From Haemaphysalis longicornis (Eukaryota > Arthropoda > Arachnida > Ixodida > Ixodidae), in assembly GCA_013339765.2 (NCBI GenBank), contig CM023457.1, positions 24,788,905-24,852,904 on the forward strand: a stretch of DNA of 64,000 nucleotides, in the 5' to 3' direction. Position 1 is the stretch's first letter, and each line of letters starts with the position of its first letter. The notes under the pieces were generated by a model. The model did not search any database. It was not told where the DNA came from and was given only the letters and a program-made list of their open reading frames with translations. Below are positions 11,364 to 22,589 of the stretch, in pieces. The translations under genes were made by a program, and so were the position numbers.

Positions 11364-12002
11364 CAGTCGAACACGGATACACCGAACATGGATATATCGA
11401 ATTATTGTCTATATCGAACAGATTCAACATCCCCTTGGTTAATACCATGCAAAATTATGTTGTACACGTGTATCGAACTCTCGATCACGGGCACATTCGA
11501 TATATCGAACGCGGCACCCCAAGTGCTCCTGCAAGTGCGCTTCTTCTTGCGGGGTTGATGCGATGATGATGATGACTTCTCACGGGCGCTGCCGCGCTCG
11601 GTGTCTGGCATTTTTCTACGAGCTCGAGTGGTTATCTCTGGTATATCGAACAGGCGGGGTGTGCGTTCTTGTGCAAGGCCCGCGTTTCGGAGCCATTGGG
11701 ACGTAAAAACGGAAGAGTTTGGATTTAGAACAGTCTGTGAACTTATGACGCAGACGAATAAGCAAGCGAATCTCACAGATCGTACGTTAAATAAATTGTG
11801 GTGATCGTTGCGCTGCGGCTTGAATTCACCGTGCTGTGAGGAACAAATCGCTAAGCTGCCGCTTGTCGCGACTTTGAAAAGCTTTCAGTGGTGTGCGGAG
11901 TTTTCAGATACGCTTCAGATAGGCATATTTCATAGTTCGAATTATCGATACGCTGAACTATTCCGTGTTCCCCTTGGAGTTCGCTACATCCGCGTTCGAC
12001 TG
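11364..12002. mobile_element. Tigger/pogo-like non-autonomous DNA transposon
   Basis: The left end CAGTCGAACACGGATA and the inverted right end CAGTCGAACGCGGATG form terminal inverted repeats. Subterminal motifs of the ATATCGAAC type recur inside, as in Tigger/pogo ends. The right flank is TA (12003-12004); the left flank is TG, so the expected TA duplication has lost one base match. No transposase is present, so it is non-autonomous (about 640 bp). Confidence 0.65.
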
Positions 12003-12837
12003 TATCTGCAAATAAAGAAGGGGTGAGCGCGGATGTCAGTAACGGTGCCGACGGGGGGGGAGGGGACTCGGGACCATACAGTTCCAGAAGGCGACAGAAA
12101 CTCTTGTGTATACGTGTGGCGCATGTTTCCGCAGCTTACATTCGTTGCACCGATATCACTCTTCTCGTTTTGTCTATTCAATGGCCGTCTCATCAACGGA
12201 GCAGAACGACTGCGGCGCAGTTTTACGCAAACCACGAAAAAGACATCGGAGGAGACAGGTATCCCTTTAAATGCCGCAATCACTTGGAATCACTAAGTGC
12301 CCCAATTCATCAATATTCAACGCGAGTGCGTCGCATTTCTACTTTATTTGTCTAACCCCGGCTTCAAGGAAATCCTCATTCTACGCAGGCACTCTCTCGT
12401 CTGCCCGTGACATACGAGCTCTGCCTTCCTGTCAGACTGCCAAGCATGCGTTCGCACGTGGCCGATACTGGTTTCTTCCACGAAAGCCTAAAAAAAAGCC
12501 ACTTTGTGCCCCTTTTTCCGCTTAGTTGAACATTCCGTTACTCCAGAGAAGCGCATTCGTTCTGCACCAAGTTGATCGCATCAAGCATTCGAAGTGGCAG
12601 TGTGGAATTTTTACGCCATTGCGCCTTTTACTACGTTACCGAATCCTGCAGAGGAATTGAAGTACGAAAAAAAAAATGCCATCCCTTCCTACCGAAAGCT
12701 GAAAAAAATTAGCAGTGGCTTCGCTCGGCTATGCCTAGGAAATACGTAGTGCTAGCTAAGGTTCAACTGGTTATTCTTGGGTTTCCTGGTTGTCTAGGAT
12801 TAGCTGATTATCACGCTTACTGCTGCTGAAACGATTT
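12003..12837. other. Unassigned DNA
   Basis: A 110-residue frame and its shadows (12023-12355) show no domain. No repeat termini were seen. Confidence 0.45.
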
Positions 12838-12960
12838 CCAATCCAATCCAATCCAATCCAATCCATCGTGGCGGCGGCGGCGGCTCTGGCGCGCCAGCTG
12901 TGCGCCGTGAGACGTCACTGCTCCTCGCGCATGCGCAGCACGGCTCTTTAGGAGCCACGC
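12838..12960 (+). repeat. Dispersed repeat with (CCAAT)n, copy 2
   Basis: A (CCAAT)n run is followed by a GGC-rich segment and the 26 bp block at 12920-12945 shared with the minus-strand copy at 1546-1571. The two copies share the pentamer run and the CGCATGCGCA block, but the DNA between them differs in length. Confidence 0.6.
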
Positions 12961-13013
12961 GAAAGTGCTCAACTCCGGCCAGTGTAGCTCACGCTACAAA
13001 GAGCGCGAAAGCA

Positions 13014-13466
13014 AAGAGTGCGTCCAAACTTCGCTGAAATTGTGTCCAATCGATCGTCAAAGCTTAAAGATCCCCAGGTGGTCAAAATTAATCCGGAGCC
13101 CTCCACTACGGCGCGCCTCATCGCCTGTGAAACGACGGCGCGTTAAACCACAATCAATCAGTCAAGCAACGATCGCCAAACCTTCGAACGTCCAATTCGC
13201 ATACAAAGAACTAGCCCATGCGACGATTTTTCGCGCACTTAGTAAACACATTTGTACTCCTCCTTTATGGACGATGCGTGCATTGAACCGTTCCGTTTTC
13301 GCGATTTCCAAGTAACCGTTTTGACACAATGGCAGCCTGGCTTCACGCATGCGCCGTGTGTCCGCAGTCTGATCATAGCTTTTCGGTCGACCAACCGGTC
13401 TATGAATAAATGCATTAGCGTCTTGACAGAACGCCATGGGTCCAACTAAGAAAGCTTTCGCTTTAG
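13014..13466 (+). mobile_element. Roughly 450 bp dispersed element, copy 1
   Basis: Shared blocks include GCGTCCAAACTTCGCTG, CATGCGACGATTTTT and the right end AAAGCTTTCGCTTTA. The same blocks occur in the same order at 30745-31494 (plus) and 19299-19747 (minus). The left terminus seems eroded. A truncated Ruka SINE is inserted at 13062-13169 and splits the element. No transposase is encoded. Confidence 0.7.
13062..13169 (+). mobile_element. Ruka-like SINE, copy 2 (5'-truncated, nested)
   Basis: Only the last 108 bp of the SINE body plus a short AATC tail is present, starting near AAAGATCCCCAGG. It is flanked by an 11 bp duplication, CGATCGTCAAA (13051-13061) and CGATCGCCAAA (13170-13180), with one mismatch. 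The uninterrupted copy of the host element at 19.3-19.7 kb carries the target once, which confirms the insertion. Confidence 0.9.
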
Positions 13467-14006
13467 AAGAGGGAGCCCAGATGCAAAACGAGGAAGCAAA
13501 AAAACTTTCAAGACGAATGGAAATTGCGGGATTCGTCGTCTTCTTTCCGGAAGTTCCTCGTTTGAATTTCTTGTTTCCTGTGTTTCCACCGTTTTGCGAC
13601 TTGGCGATCCTCCTATCGCCGGTGGATGTCCGTCGCTGAGCCTGTTGCGAGAACACTTTCATCCGGCGAAGCCTGTGACAGAGACCAGAGGGTTGCCACT
13701 TGGAACACCACCTAGATAGCAACGAGGCTGTGCATCTGGTCCAACAGTTCGGGGGCCGACAATCTGTCTAGAAAAGTCCAAGTAAACAAAAAAAATCGTC
13801 AATGTACTGAGGACACAACAAATTTGGTAGGCAAACAAACCGCCTGACAATGGTTCCCTCGTTGGGCTCCAATTGGGCGGCCTTCTTGTCTATTCAGTGT
13901 CGCTATATGGCCGTCTGTTCTTCTTCCGGCTGGGCCACCGATATGTGACGTCAGTCCCGGTCCTTGCTTTGCTCGTGGAAACCGTGCTACTCAGTGCCAC
14001 GTTGGT
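13467..14006. other. Unassigned DNA
   Basis: No feature recognised apart from small overlapping frames without domains. Confidence 0.45.
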
Positions 14007-14010
14007 TTAA

Positions 14011-14476
14011 GCATAGAGTTTCATACTACTATATACTAGAGGTAAATCTGGCGCCACTGTCTAGGGGAGCCGCGCTTCGGCGAGCGTTCCGTCTCCCTCC
14101 ATGGTTCCGTCATGTACCGGGCAGGCACGATCCGCTTGTCCTTGGCATGGCTCATGAACAGGCTAGAAAGTTGGCTCTGGCTGCAAAAAATCAACAATAT
14201 TACTGCACAAGGTTCATCAAATTTGTTTTGTCATTATAAAATTGAACCTCCAAAGAGATTAATTTGTCAGTAATTATTTAGAAGCTTCATGTACAATGAA
14301 CAAGAAAAAAATGTTACCCTTTTTTGTTGATTTTGGCTTCGAAACAAAAAAGAAGCCACATGGCTAGCTAAGCCAAGTAGGCGAGGAACGTCGCTAGCGG
14401 CAAGGGAGCCCCCACGGGGGCCCGCGACTGCAGCGACAGATTTCCCTCTAGTATATATTGGTATGAAACTCTATGG
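14011..14476. mobile_element. TTAA-flanked MITE, 466 bp
   Basis: The ends GCATAGAGTTTCATACTA and, inverted, CCATAGAGTTTCATACCA begin inverted repeats of at least 30 bp that continue through TATATACTAGAGG. Both ends are flanked by TTAA (14007-14010 and 14477-14480), the target of piggyBac- and Kolobok-type transposases. No transposase is encoded. The overall design is a typical miniature inverted-repeat element. Confidence 0.85.
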
Positions 14477-14480
14477 TTAA

Positions 14481-15160
14481 GCGTGTTTCGGCACAAGGAT
14501 TGTACGGTGGCGTCTCTTGCGTCAACACATTCAAGGAGCGTAACCGACAGTTAGTTGGGCGTGCTTCGGGAATCATTACTCGTTCCCGATGTCTTGCGAA
14601 TTTTTTTCCGCTTTACGCACTATCAACTGAAAGACGTTTTAAAATAAAGTAAAAGTTTGATGAGCACCAATAAAACCAACAAGTTCAGTGAATCAATTAT
14701 AGTAAGTTAGCTCAATAAATGAATCAATCGACTAATTTAAACCAACGTTATCGACGCCGTTACGTTCGGAACATATAGGCAGTTGGAGCTGTTGTAAACA
14801 CTTTTACTTCGTAGCCACAGGACTTATTAAATGAGAAGGAAGTTTGGCTTACATCCAAGAAGCCAGCTTAGTTTCGCAGATGTAGTCTAGTAAGGCACGG
14901 TGGGCAGGAGCGTGGAGCCACCGATTAGAGTGTCTTGCCGCAAGTCCAGGTCTTCCGTTGTCACATCTATTGACCGCACGTCCTGGATTCCAAGGCATGC
15001 CCGAAAGAAATGGTGAGAGTGTCAGAGTAACTAACCATGCCATTCGACGTTCCTGTACCAGGAAATCTGACTGTTTGCAGTCGAACAAATAATATCGTTT
15101 ACTTACAACCAATCAATTATCAAACATTAAATCATTCAATCAACCAACACAGAATTCCAA
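14481..15160. other. Unassigned DNA
   Basis: An 87-residue minus-strand frame at 14849-15112 has no domain. No transposon ends were recognised. Confidence 0.45.
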
Positions 15161-16126
15161 CTAGCGTTGAACCGCGTTATAACGAACACTGATATAGCGA
15201 ATTTTCGGCTTTAGTGAAAAAAAGTCCCGGGTCTTCTCCACTAACGGGAAACCCGGGGGATAAGGGGTGGGGACGAAGCATGCAGTGTGTAAGTGTATTC
15301 TTGACGCCTTTGCGTTTTTGCCAACGGAGATGAAACCGTTGGGGGGGGGGGGGTAGAGGTATACAGCTTTGCTGTAAAAGCCTCTAGTCTTTGAAGCTCG
15401 AAACTCTCTAGCGCGAGGCGTAAACGAGTGTCCCGGAGTTTTTTTTAGTACGCGTTACGTTCTAGCGCGAGGCGTAAACGAGTTTCCCGGTGTTTTAATA
15501 CGAAACTACATGAGACGACAATTACGACGACGACGACGACAGGACACGCCAACAGCCCCAGCTCCTAAGGGGCTTCGCCCCTAATACGAAATTTGGTTGA
15601 CCAAACTTCATTTCAGTGGCACTTGTTCTTTTTATAACGAAACCGAAACAGCGACAGCGGCGCGCAATATCCTCTGTATCGAAGAGATATTTGGTTCGCG
15701 CGAGGCTCAAAACTTTAAAGCTAGCATAAAAAAAAAAGAAATGAAAGATGACACAACCATTCTTTTATACACTTGAAAAAGTTGCGGAAACTTTGGTCGT
15801 CCGGCGCGAAAGCGCATTTGGTTGGTTGCGCCACCTACATTGCAATTAAGAACGCAGGCCTGTTTTGTCAAATAAACTTTGTTCTGTTGTCATTTAACGT
15901 CCTCATGCTCCGGTCCATTTACTCTGAAATGCCACAAGGAGACAGGTAAGGATTGCCTCGTTTACAGTGGGTTCGAAGCCTAGAATTATACGTTTTGGGA
16001 TCTAGGATTTTTCCGCGAGCCAGTGTGCCGATGTGTTAGGACCGATTTTTACCTCTGCTGTTACAACGAATATCGGACACAGCGAACTAATTTGCTGCCC
16101 CGATTCTATTCGTTATAACGCGGTGC
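15161..16126. mobile_element. Tigger-like element, second copy (diverged)
   Basis: The left end has GTTGAACCGCGTTATAACGA and the right end, inverted, has TGCACCGCGTTATAACGA. Subterminal TATAGCGAA and CAGCGAACTAA motifs are typical of Tigger ends. The interior contains a poly-G run near 15340, (GAC)n near 15525 and a duplicated block, CTAGCGCGAGGCGTAAACGA, at about 15409 and 15462. The TA duplication could not be confirmed. Confidence 0.5.
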
Positions 16127-16967
16127 ATCTCTATTGGTTTAACTTCAAACAGTTATATCCAGGAGGACCCCAGCTTGAGCTGACCTTCACACCACCCCTG
16201 CTCAGCCGTTTCTCAATATTCTTAGTAGTTCATTGCGAAAGCGGTCAAAATACAAAAAAGAAAAGAAAAGAACGTCCGGAACAACGAGCTGGGTGATCTA
16301 TTATACGCTAATGTGAGGCGACAAGGACGCGGCGGAGCACGGGACGGGCGGCAGGGTCCGGGATGAAAGGATGCTTAAAGTCGGTCGGATACAATCTAAC
16401 CTTCACGTTTCCTGCCTCTCCTCTTCCCGCCTTGCTCAAGACTTTCGCCTTCGTTAGAGTCGTGCGACCGACCGGAGGCGGATAAGATATAGGCTCGCCT
16501 CACCGGAAGCAACACTCGAGGATCGAAGCTCAAGTTGCGCGTCTTATGTAGGGGGCGGTAGTACGTACTCGCGCTCAGAAGTGTGCCTCGGCGCCTCGGG
16601 GGAAGACATGATTGGGGAGGGTGGTAGGGCGAAGAAAACAGAGATGAAAGTAACGTGTCTAATATCTCTCCTCCGCGTGCATCCCTCCGAGGCTCAGGGT
16701 CAGGTTAAAGGGCCGCTATACAGGCCGCTATATTGCGGTGGCCGAGACCGATGTCATTCGGCGTAATATACGTCGCAACACTTGGCACATGTCTGCAGGG
16801 AATGTTCTTTTCTGGCGACCTCGAGCACGCGTAAGGTAAAATAGGCGCCTGACGTAGTGCGCATCGGTGGTTACGGCGGTTGACTGCTGAGGTACCCCAA
16901 GTGAGCGGCGAAGTGACCAACTACGGAACCGTACCACTTTGTAAGCGATATAATAAAAACTAACGGA
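16127..16967. other. Unassigned DNA
   Basis: No gene recognised. A segment at 16479-16513 (CGGATAAGATATAGG... CCTCACCGGAAGC) resembles 32669-32706, so a minor dispersed repeat may lie here. Confidence 0.4.
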
Positions 16968-17137
16968 AGACGAGGACGCGGGTTCGATGCCCGGCCGCGG
17001 CGGCCGCTTTTCCGATGGAGGCGAAAAGCAAAAAACACCCGTGTGTACGAGATTTCGGCGCACGTTAAAGATCCCCAGGTGGTCAAAATTTATGCGGAGC
17101 CCTCCACTACGGCGTGCCTCATCGCCTGCGTTGCGTG
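16968..17137 (+). mobile_element. Ruka-like SINE, copy 3 (both ends truncated)
   Basis: Starts within the tRNA-like head at GACGCGGGTTCGATGCCC (B box), continues through the GATGGAGGCGAAAAGC body block and GCACGTTAAAGATCCCC, and stops at CATCGCCTGCGTTGCG. The GCGCGTTAAACC end and AATC tail are missing, so the 3' end was lost after insertion. Confidence 0.88.
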
Positions 17138-18339
17138 GCCTATTTCATTTCGATCCAAGTAATCGTGTACTGTGTCCTCAACCGCTCGATTCTTCTCCGT
17201 CGAGAAGCCGTGTCAGGATCATACTCTATTAGTGCAACTTCCCAGGTTCCCAGTGTTCTACGCACGCGCGTCAAAGTAATGTCGGCGTCCTCTAAAAGAT
17301 TCGGAAGACGCCGTTTTCCAACTGAGACTAAACACAGATCTAACGTGACATGCGGAAATAATTTTTAAATGTCTTTCAAGTATTTCTGGAAGTCAACCAG
17401 AATGTAGCGTTTTCCAGTAGCAGCAATAAAGTGAGCTACTTAATAAATGCGTCACCTGCCTCACCTGCATGCTTTAAGCCACGTAAATATAATCAAATTA
17501 AAATTTATTTAATTAAAAATCACAATCCACGTGAGCTGCGAAGAAAATAAAGGGGGCAACATTACTGGACAAAAGCAAGAAGGCACTAGAACGGGTCATA
17601 TCTGTTATTCGACCCACCCCCAGCACACCTTCGAAGGGCTGTCCTTATCTGACGTAGTATCAGCCGAGTGCAATTTTGAATGAAAGTTACAGTACGAGGC
17701 GCGTTCTCGAATAGGTAATAGCGGATAATATTCGCGGACTCTGCGGCCATAAAGAGGTTCCTGGAGCTGTATTCCTCCTACCGCTATCTTACGTGACGCC
17801 CTAGGAGTGCAGAGGCCATCGGACAGCGGGATGTGATTATAGCGAGGGCCCGAGTGAGCAAACACGCGGAGTAACCCCTTGACGGAGGCGATATCTCTCT
17901 CGGAAGGGGCCTTGTCTACCCATTGTCACATCTTGTCGTAGCACGCTGTTAACATTATCTGCGCCCTTGAGCCTACGCCAGACCGGCGGTCGCATCCCCC
18001 GGTTTTCGAGTGAAGATCTGGCGACTAGAAACTTGGTGCCTGCCAAATCTCTTGCGTGCACTCTTATACTTCTGTCGCTTGCTGAGGAAGTGTAGCGTTG
18101 CGCGACCATCTTTGAAGAGGGCCGTTTTCTACCTCTTCAAGTAGTGCTCCTGAAAGCGATGTGGCGGGTCCGGTTCCCATCCACGGTGACTGCTTCTAGA
18201 TGGAAGCTGGGAAATAATAAAACAAAATTAGAATTCCCGTGTTATGTTGGTGACACCGCAATACCCGCGCATACCGGCCGTACACCGGTAACAACACCGT
18301 ATAGGTGGTATTCACTGAAAAGTTGAGCTATCAATTTCT
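17138..18339. other. Unassigned DNA
   Basis: Small frames on both strands without recognisable domains. No repeat family identified. Confidence 0.45.
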
Positions 18340-18690
18340 TCCCTTGGCAACACCGGAAACGGCCTCGGACGTGGCCGAATCGCCACCGAAATGGCGCGGC
18401 TTATGCCACTACGCCCGCACGTTGAAAAAAAAGAAACAGAAAACACCGAAGTGCGTTGTCTGCTCCGTTTCAACCCGATTCTCAACGGTGGTATCAACAG
18501 AGATGTTATTAATCGCACTCACATTGGAGTCGAGTCATTACTTTGCGTTCGGTGGAAAAGAGTTAAAAACGTCCAATACACGTCATGTGCTTAGCACGGA
18601 CAAGCACCACCATCCCGTGGAGCCCGACGTAACCAGTGACGGTGCACTCACATGGTTGCCTGCATTCTTGCCTCACCAGTGAATACAAGC
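18340..18690 (+). repeat. Dispersed repeat family R, copy 1
   Basis: About 350 bp that recurs in opposite orientation at 59714-60066. The strongest shared block spans 18478-18540 and includes ATTCTCAACGGTGGTATCAA. Two different reading frames stay open in both copies, but the differences between copies are not concentrated at third codon positions, so coding is not supported. The family is unidentified. Confidence 0.7.
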
Positions 18691-19298
18691 TATACAGCCA
18701 CAATTATTCGCACAATACTTTTAACGGTTTACTAAGCGTAGAACGGGTTCTTCCGCTGTTTAAAGAAAACGTTAGGTACTGACACTATTGATGATAAAAA
18801 TCCGTGAAGTACTCCTTTTGCTTTATGCGCGGTAGGTCTGTGTTATCTTTAACAGAATAAGCACCCTCAAATCAAATAATTGTTCCTACTCCGCATACTA
18901 CTGCGCGCAAAAATGCTTTATGTGACGTATTTCGGATCAGATCATGCACAAAGAAGTCCTGATGTTTGTATATTCTTGCGTGTTTTGTCAATGTGTCTGG
19001 CACATCATTCATTTCATAATTTCTGATAATCTCAGACCTGTTAAGCGAATTTTTTCATGCATTACTGCGTCCTTCCGTGCGTATAGGCCCAGTGAAGGAC
19101 GCAGGAGGCACTGGTGATTACGAAGCGTTTGTATACGACACCCGCCTCCCGCTTTATGCAAGACATCTTCGGCTGCGAATCAAGTTGATGGCATTCTCCG
19201 AGGCGTTGCGTGCGATTTGTCTTTTGCTCAGAGAATACGTCCGCGCAATAACGATCATCGCGAACAAGCAACGCTAAAAACTGTGCGCTCATTTAATT
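18691..19298. other. Unassigned DNA
   Basis: No feature recognised. Confidence 0.45.
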
Positions 19299-19747
19299 TT
19301 TTTAAAAGCGAAAGCTTTCCTAGCGGGTCCGATGGCGTCCTGTCAAAACACTAACGCATTTTCCCACAGAGCGGTTGGTAGACCTAGAAGCTCTGATCAG
19401 ATCTCTGGACGCACGGCGCGTGCGTGAAAGCGGGCTTCCATTGCGTCAAAGCGGCTACTTGAAAATCGCGAAAAAGTCGCGAAAAAATCGCGAACACATT
19501 ACACGCATCGACCGTAAAAAATGTGTGCAATAGTATACCTTTATCTCATAAGCCACGTATCAGTATGCATTTGGACTGTTCGTAGATGCGTTTACTTAGT
19601 GCGCGAAAAATCGTCGCATATGGGTCCGTTCATCGTTTGCGGTTTGAGTGTTTGAAGGTTTGGCGATCGATTGGACGACGCACTTTTAGCGAAGGTTTCG
19701 AAGCACGTGCTTTTTGACGCAGTTTTGGTGTCAGAAAGCTTTCTCGC
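19299..19747 (-). mobile_element. Roughly 450 bp dispersed element, copy 2
   Basis: The most complete copy of the family at 13014 and 30745. Its ends, AAAGCGAAAGCTTTC on the left and GAAAGCTTTCTCGCTT on the right, form short inverted repeats, which suggests a MITE. Internally it has an AAATCGCGAAAAAGTCGCG-type run and carries the uninterrupted target site used by Ruka in copy 1. Confidence 0.7.
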
Positions 19748-20044
19748 TTCTCTCAACTTTCTTTAAGAAGGGATGGCAAAGGTTTTTTTTTTTTTTTTTT
19801 TTTCCGCAAGACTGACTGTGGCGCCAAGGAGGGTCGTGAGGTGCACAAGTAACGGCACGTGCCCGGGCAGTATATCCGGTTCTAGCATGGAGGTACCGAA
19901 TAAGAAGACGGTGAAGGTACAGAACTATGTAAATGAATGAGATAACGAAGCGCGGGGGTAATAAAATGGACACTGCAGGCTCACGGTAGAACAGTTGTTG
20001 CAAGTCGTGTGACGTTAGGTTTGCCCTGTAGTGGGTAACGGTAA

Positions 20045-20071
20045 GGAGGAGGAGGAGGAGGAGGAGGAGGA
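20045..20071. repeat. (GGA)n microsatellite
   Basis: Nine or so GGA/AGG triplets. Directly visible. Confidence 0.9.
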
Positions 20072-20116
20072 GTTTACAATGATGATAAGGGTAGAATGAT
20101 GCAATGACAATAAGGG

Positions 20117-20120
<4 letters not shown>

Positions 20121-20158
<38 letters not shown>

Positions 20159-20315
20159 AATAAACGTTTAATAAAACGAGCAAATTTGGTGCTAGATGGC
20201 AGGGGCACCAGCCCTGTGGGGGGCATCCTTAGTCCGGGATGCCCTGGTCCTGGCTGGCTGCCCGGGCTCTAGCGACGACTTCTTGTTGCGCCGCAAGGTC
20301 CGAGCTGGTCGGAGA
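20121..20315 (-). pseudogene. I-type LINE 3' end with (CT)n tail
   Basis: On the minus strand a frame reads LAAQQEVVARARAASQDQG followed by IPD and a stop, the typical alanine-rich C-terminus of tick I-type LINEs. About 100 bp of 3' UTR with AATAAACG follows. The element ends in a (CT)n tract, seen as (GA)n at 20121-20158. Only this 3' stub is present, as expected for 5'-truncated LINE insertions. Confidence 0.75.
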
Positions 20316-20346
20316 TAAAAAGTGGAAGTGGCACTCAGGAAGTTAA

Positions 20347-21504
20347 AGGGGCACTGACACAAAAATTTTGCATCCTGTTTTTTTTGTTGCGATAAGTAGC
20401 TAGTGACCTACTTATAACCTGTAGAAACCTCATTTGCTTCAGCGTGCGACGGTTGTTTAATTAGAGGCATTTTCAATGCGGCCAGTCGCAGTTTCGGTTT
20501 CAGCGAGTGCCGCGAAACGATGGATTTTGTGGATTTTGTGTGAACAAAGCTGACCACGTGACCGTCGGAGGGATATCACAGTTACAGAGCAGAGCCGCCG
20601 TAGCACTGTCGAATCCGCATCGACGGCAGTTTCTGCGAATGCCCCCCCGTACTGATCTCGTGAGGCGCCTAATTAAAAAGCGACCGTGGATGTGACGCAG
20701 GCGCTGCGAGTGCAAATGCTACCGCGGCTAACGAACGACGCGCGACGCTCGAGACGGTGGGTGGCAAGACGCGCGCTGGGAGCAGCCGGCCGGTCTGCCT
20801 ACAGGTCCGCCTACAGATGTGTTCGGCTTAGCACTGCGGCGGATATTCGAGTGCCGCTCTCGTAAGCGGTGCAGATGACAATTTTAATGCAACCCGCCAT
20901 GGCATCATTAACTCCTTTCTCATGTAAGCCACCATGGTCGGGACTTGGGGACAATTTCGTGCAGCGGTAACAAGCTATCACTGCTATCACTCGAGCTACC
21001 TGCGCCGGCGTGGGCCACTTCGCGGCCGTGGCCGCCGCCTGCACAGCGACCGTGCGGCTTGCTCAGTGGGCTTTTCGTGCCTCCGGCGCGTTTCCCATCC
21101 AATGGTAATAAACAGTAATAGAAACAGAGTGCCTGGAATCGCTGTAGAACTTTGGTCGCGGCCAGCTGCCCGATGAGCTGTCGAAACCACGGCGCCTCCG
21201 CCGCCAACGATCGGGTCGTTCGTTCTCGAGAGCAGAAGCTCCGCCCTCCGGCCCTCCGATTGGAGCGGCGAGCCGGCAGTGCGGAAGCGGCAAACACAAA
21301 CTCGTGACGTGTTTGGATGTTGTTTATTTACACTTGCGCGTGGTCCTCTGCTGGCCGCTCCGTTGCGTTTCGCACACTTCAAAATTGATTTTAAATATGT
21401 TCTAGGCTGTATTCACCGCTGATATTTTGCAGATGATGTATATGTGTTCCCACCAATCTATCTCCGAAGTTATCTCGCCTTCAAAATTTTGTGTCAGTGC
21501 CCCT
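20347..21504. mobile_element. TTAA-flanked inverted-repeat element A, 1158 bp
   Basis: Left end AGGGGCACTGACACAAAAAT and inverted right end AGGGGCACTGACACAAAATT are near-identical terminal repeats. TTAA lies immediately outside both ends (20343-20346 and 21505-21508). The interior has small frames but no transposase. The TTAA target fits Kolobok or piggyBac mobilisation; which one cannot be decided here. A related terminus is seen in element B at 26232. Confidence 0.85.
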
Positions 21505-22458
21505 TTAACTTCAAGGCTGTCGAGGGACGAAAAGAACATTAGAATGCTGGTGGACGAAAAGCAGAGAGGGGAATATTGCCTAGGACAGTTACCACCTGTA
21601 ACAGGAAAAAAAAGTATTTTGTGCCTAATAAGCTTTTTGTGCCTCCCCTAAGCAGCGCTAGTATTAAACCAAGAGTGTAAAACATGGTGATATTAGTCCT
21701 TTTTGGTAAGATGACATGTCATCACCCCGCTACAAAGGGGAAGCCAACAGCAATCATCAATCATCATCGATGTTTTTTTATTATGATGATGTTGCTGCTG
21801 CTGTTTATGAGAACGACGATAAGGATGACAGTGGTGAGGAGGGGGCGGAATATTCTCGCTCGGATGGCATTCGCATTCACGGTGTGGCGGCGTTTCTGAA
21901 GATGTGAATTCGATTTTACAAACCGTGCTAGTTTGAGGAAACTAGACTATCATGCTCATGCCAAAATGTAGTGCATAAATGATGAATACAAATGAAACGT
22001 TTGCTCGCATTTCGCTACGGACGTCTCTCAAATGGTTCTATCTGCGCTTTGGCGAAACTCTTTACCTGTACAGCGTATGGACGGGATAAACATGCAACAA
22101 ACATAAAAAATATAAAGAAACTGTAGTTTAGAAACTGAATTCTACAAAATTCTTGAAATAAATAGTGTTAAACGACTAGCATTGACTTTAACGTACTCAG
22201 CGTGGTTTAGTACAGAGTACGGGGTGTTAACGCATTGCTAAAGTGTATTCCCCTCGAGTCAAAGCTTTCATCTAAGGCGGGTGTAATGCCGACTTTTATG
22301 CGGCAAGAGATTGGAAATCATTCATAGTTACCGGTTAATTTTGTTCTGATTGATTGCCGCATGACAAAGACAAACCTTACTAAAAAAATATTTTTGTGGG
22401 TGTATTCCTCTCTAACATCGTGTCGAATATCTTACTTCGAGGTGGAGTATGCTATCCA
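21505..22458. other. Unassigned DNA
   Basis: No coding region or known repeat recognised. A short ATG/ATC-rich stretch lies near 21750-21800. Confidence 0.45.
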
Positions 22459-22462
22459 CGGT

Positions 22463-22560
22463 TGAATGAATGAATAAACTTTTATTGAAACATAGGACTT
22501 TTGGGGTCGTTGATGGGTAGGAAAATCACAACAGAGAAGAATGCGAGCTGCTATGTGCCG
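22463..22560 (-). mobile_element. Possible LINE 3' end with (ATTC)n tail
   Basis: On the minus strand the sequence reads TTTCAATAAAAGTTTATTCA and then repeats ATTC, which looks like a polyadenylation-type signal followed by a tetranucleotide tail. No coding remnant is attached. The assignment rests on this end structure only. Confidence 0.4.
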
Positions 22561-22589
22561 GAAGCTTTCATTGCTTTTATCTATTTAAA

